DNA of 5,777 nt, from positions 1 to 5,777 of the forward strand of contig CALZFY010000104.1 of the NCBI GenBank assembly GCA_945786935.1. The letters run 5' to 3'. The translations under genes were made by a program, and so were the position numbers. The notes beneath the pieces were generated by a model. The model was given only the letters and a program-made list of their open reading frames with translations. It was not told the origin of the DNA and ran no database searches. The stretch comes from HGM12587 sp945786935 (GTDB lineage: Bacteria > Bacillota > Clostridia > Lachnospirales > Lachnospiraceae). Positions 5,575 through 5,777 of the stretch are shown one piece after another. How positions within the stretch are numbered: position 1 is the stretch's first letter; each line of letters begins with the position of its first letter.

Positions 5575-5610
5575 AAAAAAGGGAACTGCAGATGCGGTTC
5601 CCTTTTTTTT
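5575..5610 (+). terminator. Strong Rho-independent terminator after glgA, probably bidirectional
   Basis: GGGAACTGC (5581-5589) pairs with GCGGTTCCC (5594-5602), with one G-U wobble and a 4-base loop, followed by eight Ts. Six As precede the stem and pair with the T-run, and the flanking GATG/CATC extend the symmetry. On the minus strand the stem would also be followed by six Ts, which fits a convergent gene ending to the right. Confidence 0.95.
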
Positions 5611-5645
5611 CATCATAGAATTATATGAATAGAAAGGCTAAAAAG

Positions 5646-5777
5646 CTATGAACCTCCATGGTCTTTCCTTTGGAAAGCCTGCCCATTGGCAGAGCAGAGA
5701 TTTGTAAACCATGTAAAAGGCTTCAAAGAGAAGAACCAGGTGAGAAAAACACAGCCTCCCAGTAAAAGTACGGTTTC
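5646..5777 (-). CDS. Possible 3' end of a convergent minus-strand gene
   Basis: On the minus strand a frame is open from the right edge to a TAG at 5648-5646 (43 residues). It begins ETVLLLGGCVFLTWFF, a hydrophobic run like a final membrane helix, and has a short polar tail. A second minus-strand frame is also open, to a TAG at 5640-5638 (45 residues, containing LLFEAFYMVYKSLLCQWAG), and third-position GC does not separate them. Support for a gene here is mainly the near-symmetrical terminator at 5575-5610 and the lack of a plus-strand frame. I do not recognise either product, and the stretch may be non-coding. Confidence 0.3.
   Translation of the reverse strand, partial: ETVLLLGGCVFLTWFFSLKPFTWFTNLCSANGQAFQRKDHGGS
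5657..5713. other. Branched inverted-repeat structure near the right edge
   Basis: CATGGT (5657-5662) and ACCATG (5708-5713) enclose two perfect hairpins: CTTTCC-TTT-GGAAAG (5663-5677) and CTGCC-CATT-GGCAG (5679-5692), followed by an unpaired stretch. The result is a three-way junction on either strand. It does not match a riboswitch or small RNA I know, and it overlaps the possible minus-strand coding end. It may be coincidental. Confidence 0.3.

Noticed and set aside
5648..5704. Short plus-strand open frame starting at an ATG near 5648
   Set aside because: It ends after about a dozen codons, has no ribosome binding site and lies after a strong terminator.

Overview
This window looks like ordinary chromosome from a low-to-moderate GC, anaerobic, endospore-lineage Firmicute, most likely a Lachnospiraceae-type Clostridia. 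That assignment is an inference. It rests on a full-length Spo0A, an ER/SipW-type (Ser-His) signal peptidase, the divergent clostridial form of PurC, a DUF1576-type membrane protein, strong AGGAGG ribosome binding sites, and simple GC-stem/T-tail terminators.

Layout from left to right: (1) The 3' part of a signal peptidase I gene enters from the left edge and ends at 439, with a C-terminus that looks out of frame. (2) A 281-base gap holds a near-consensus sigma-A promoter (485-513). Directly after it comes a MITE-like, hairpin-rich block with imperfect terminal inverted repeats (520-652), which would lie in the leader of the next gene. (3) purC (721-1407) stands alone, without other pur genes, and ends at a strong terminator (1426-1458). 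(4) A 457-residue polytopic membrane protein lies on the minus strand (1471-2844), convergent with purC; it carries a clear internal duplication. (5) A 394-base divergent control region (2845-3238) contains two perfect and three 6-of-7 Spo0A boxes, an extended -10 promoter, a sigma-H-like promoter and a spaced inverted repeat. (6) spo0A (3239-4027) is followed after 89 bases, with no terminator between them, by glgA (glycogen synthase, 4117-5565). A strong, nearly symmetrical terminator (5575-5610) closes this unit. (7) The last 165 bases probably hold the 3' end of a minus-strand gene, in a frame I cannot settle, plus a small branched inverted-repeat structure.

The most coherent story is a sporulation-decision locus. 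Spo0A appears to regulate its own gene through boxes placed between an upstream vegetative-like promoter and a downstream sigma-H-like one, as in Bacillus. The same control region could also act on the divergent, functionally unknown membrane protein. The tandem glgA suggests that storage polysaccharide (granulose-like) synthesis is tied to the Spo0A transcription unit. I see no CRISPR array, phage, transposase, tRNA or rRNA. I did not find a clearly new multi-gene system; the best leads are the DUF1576 gene sharing a Spo0A-box control region, the spo0A-glgA pairing, and the MITE-like leader of purC.
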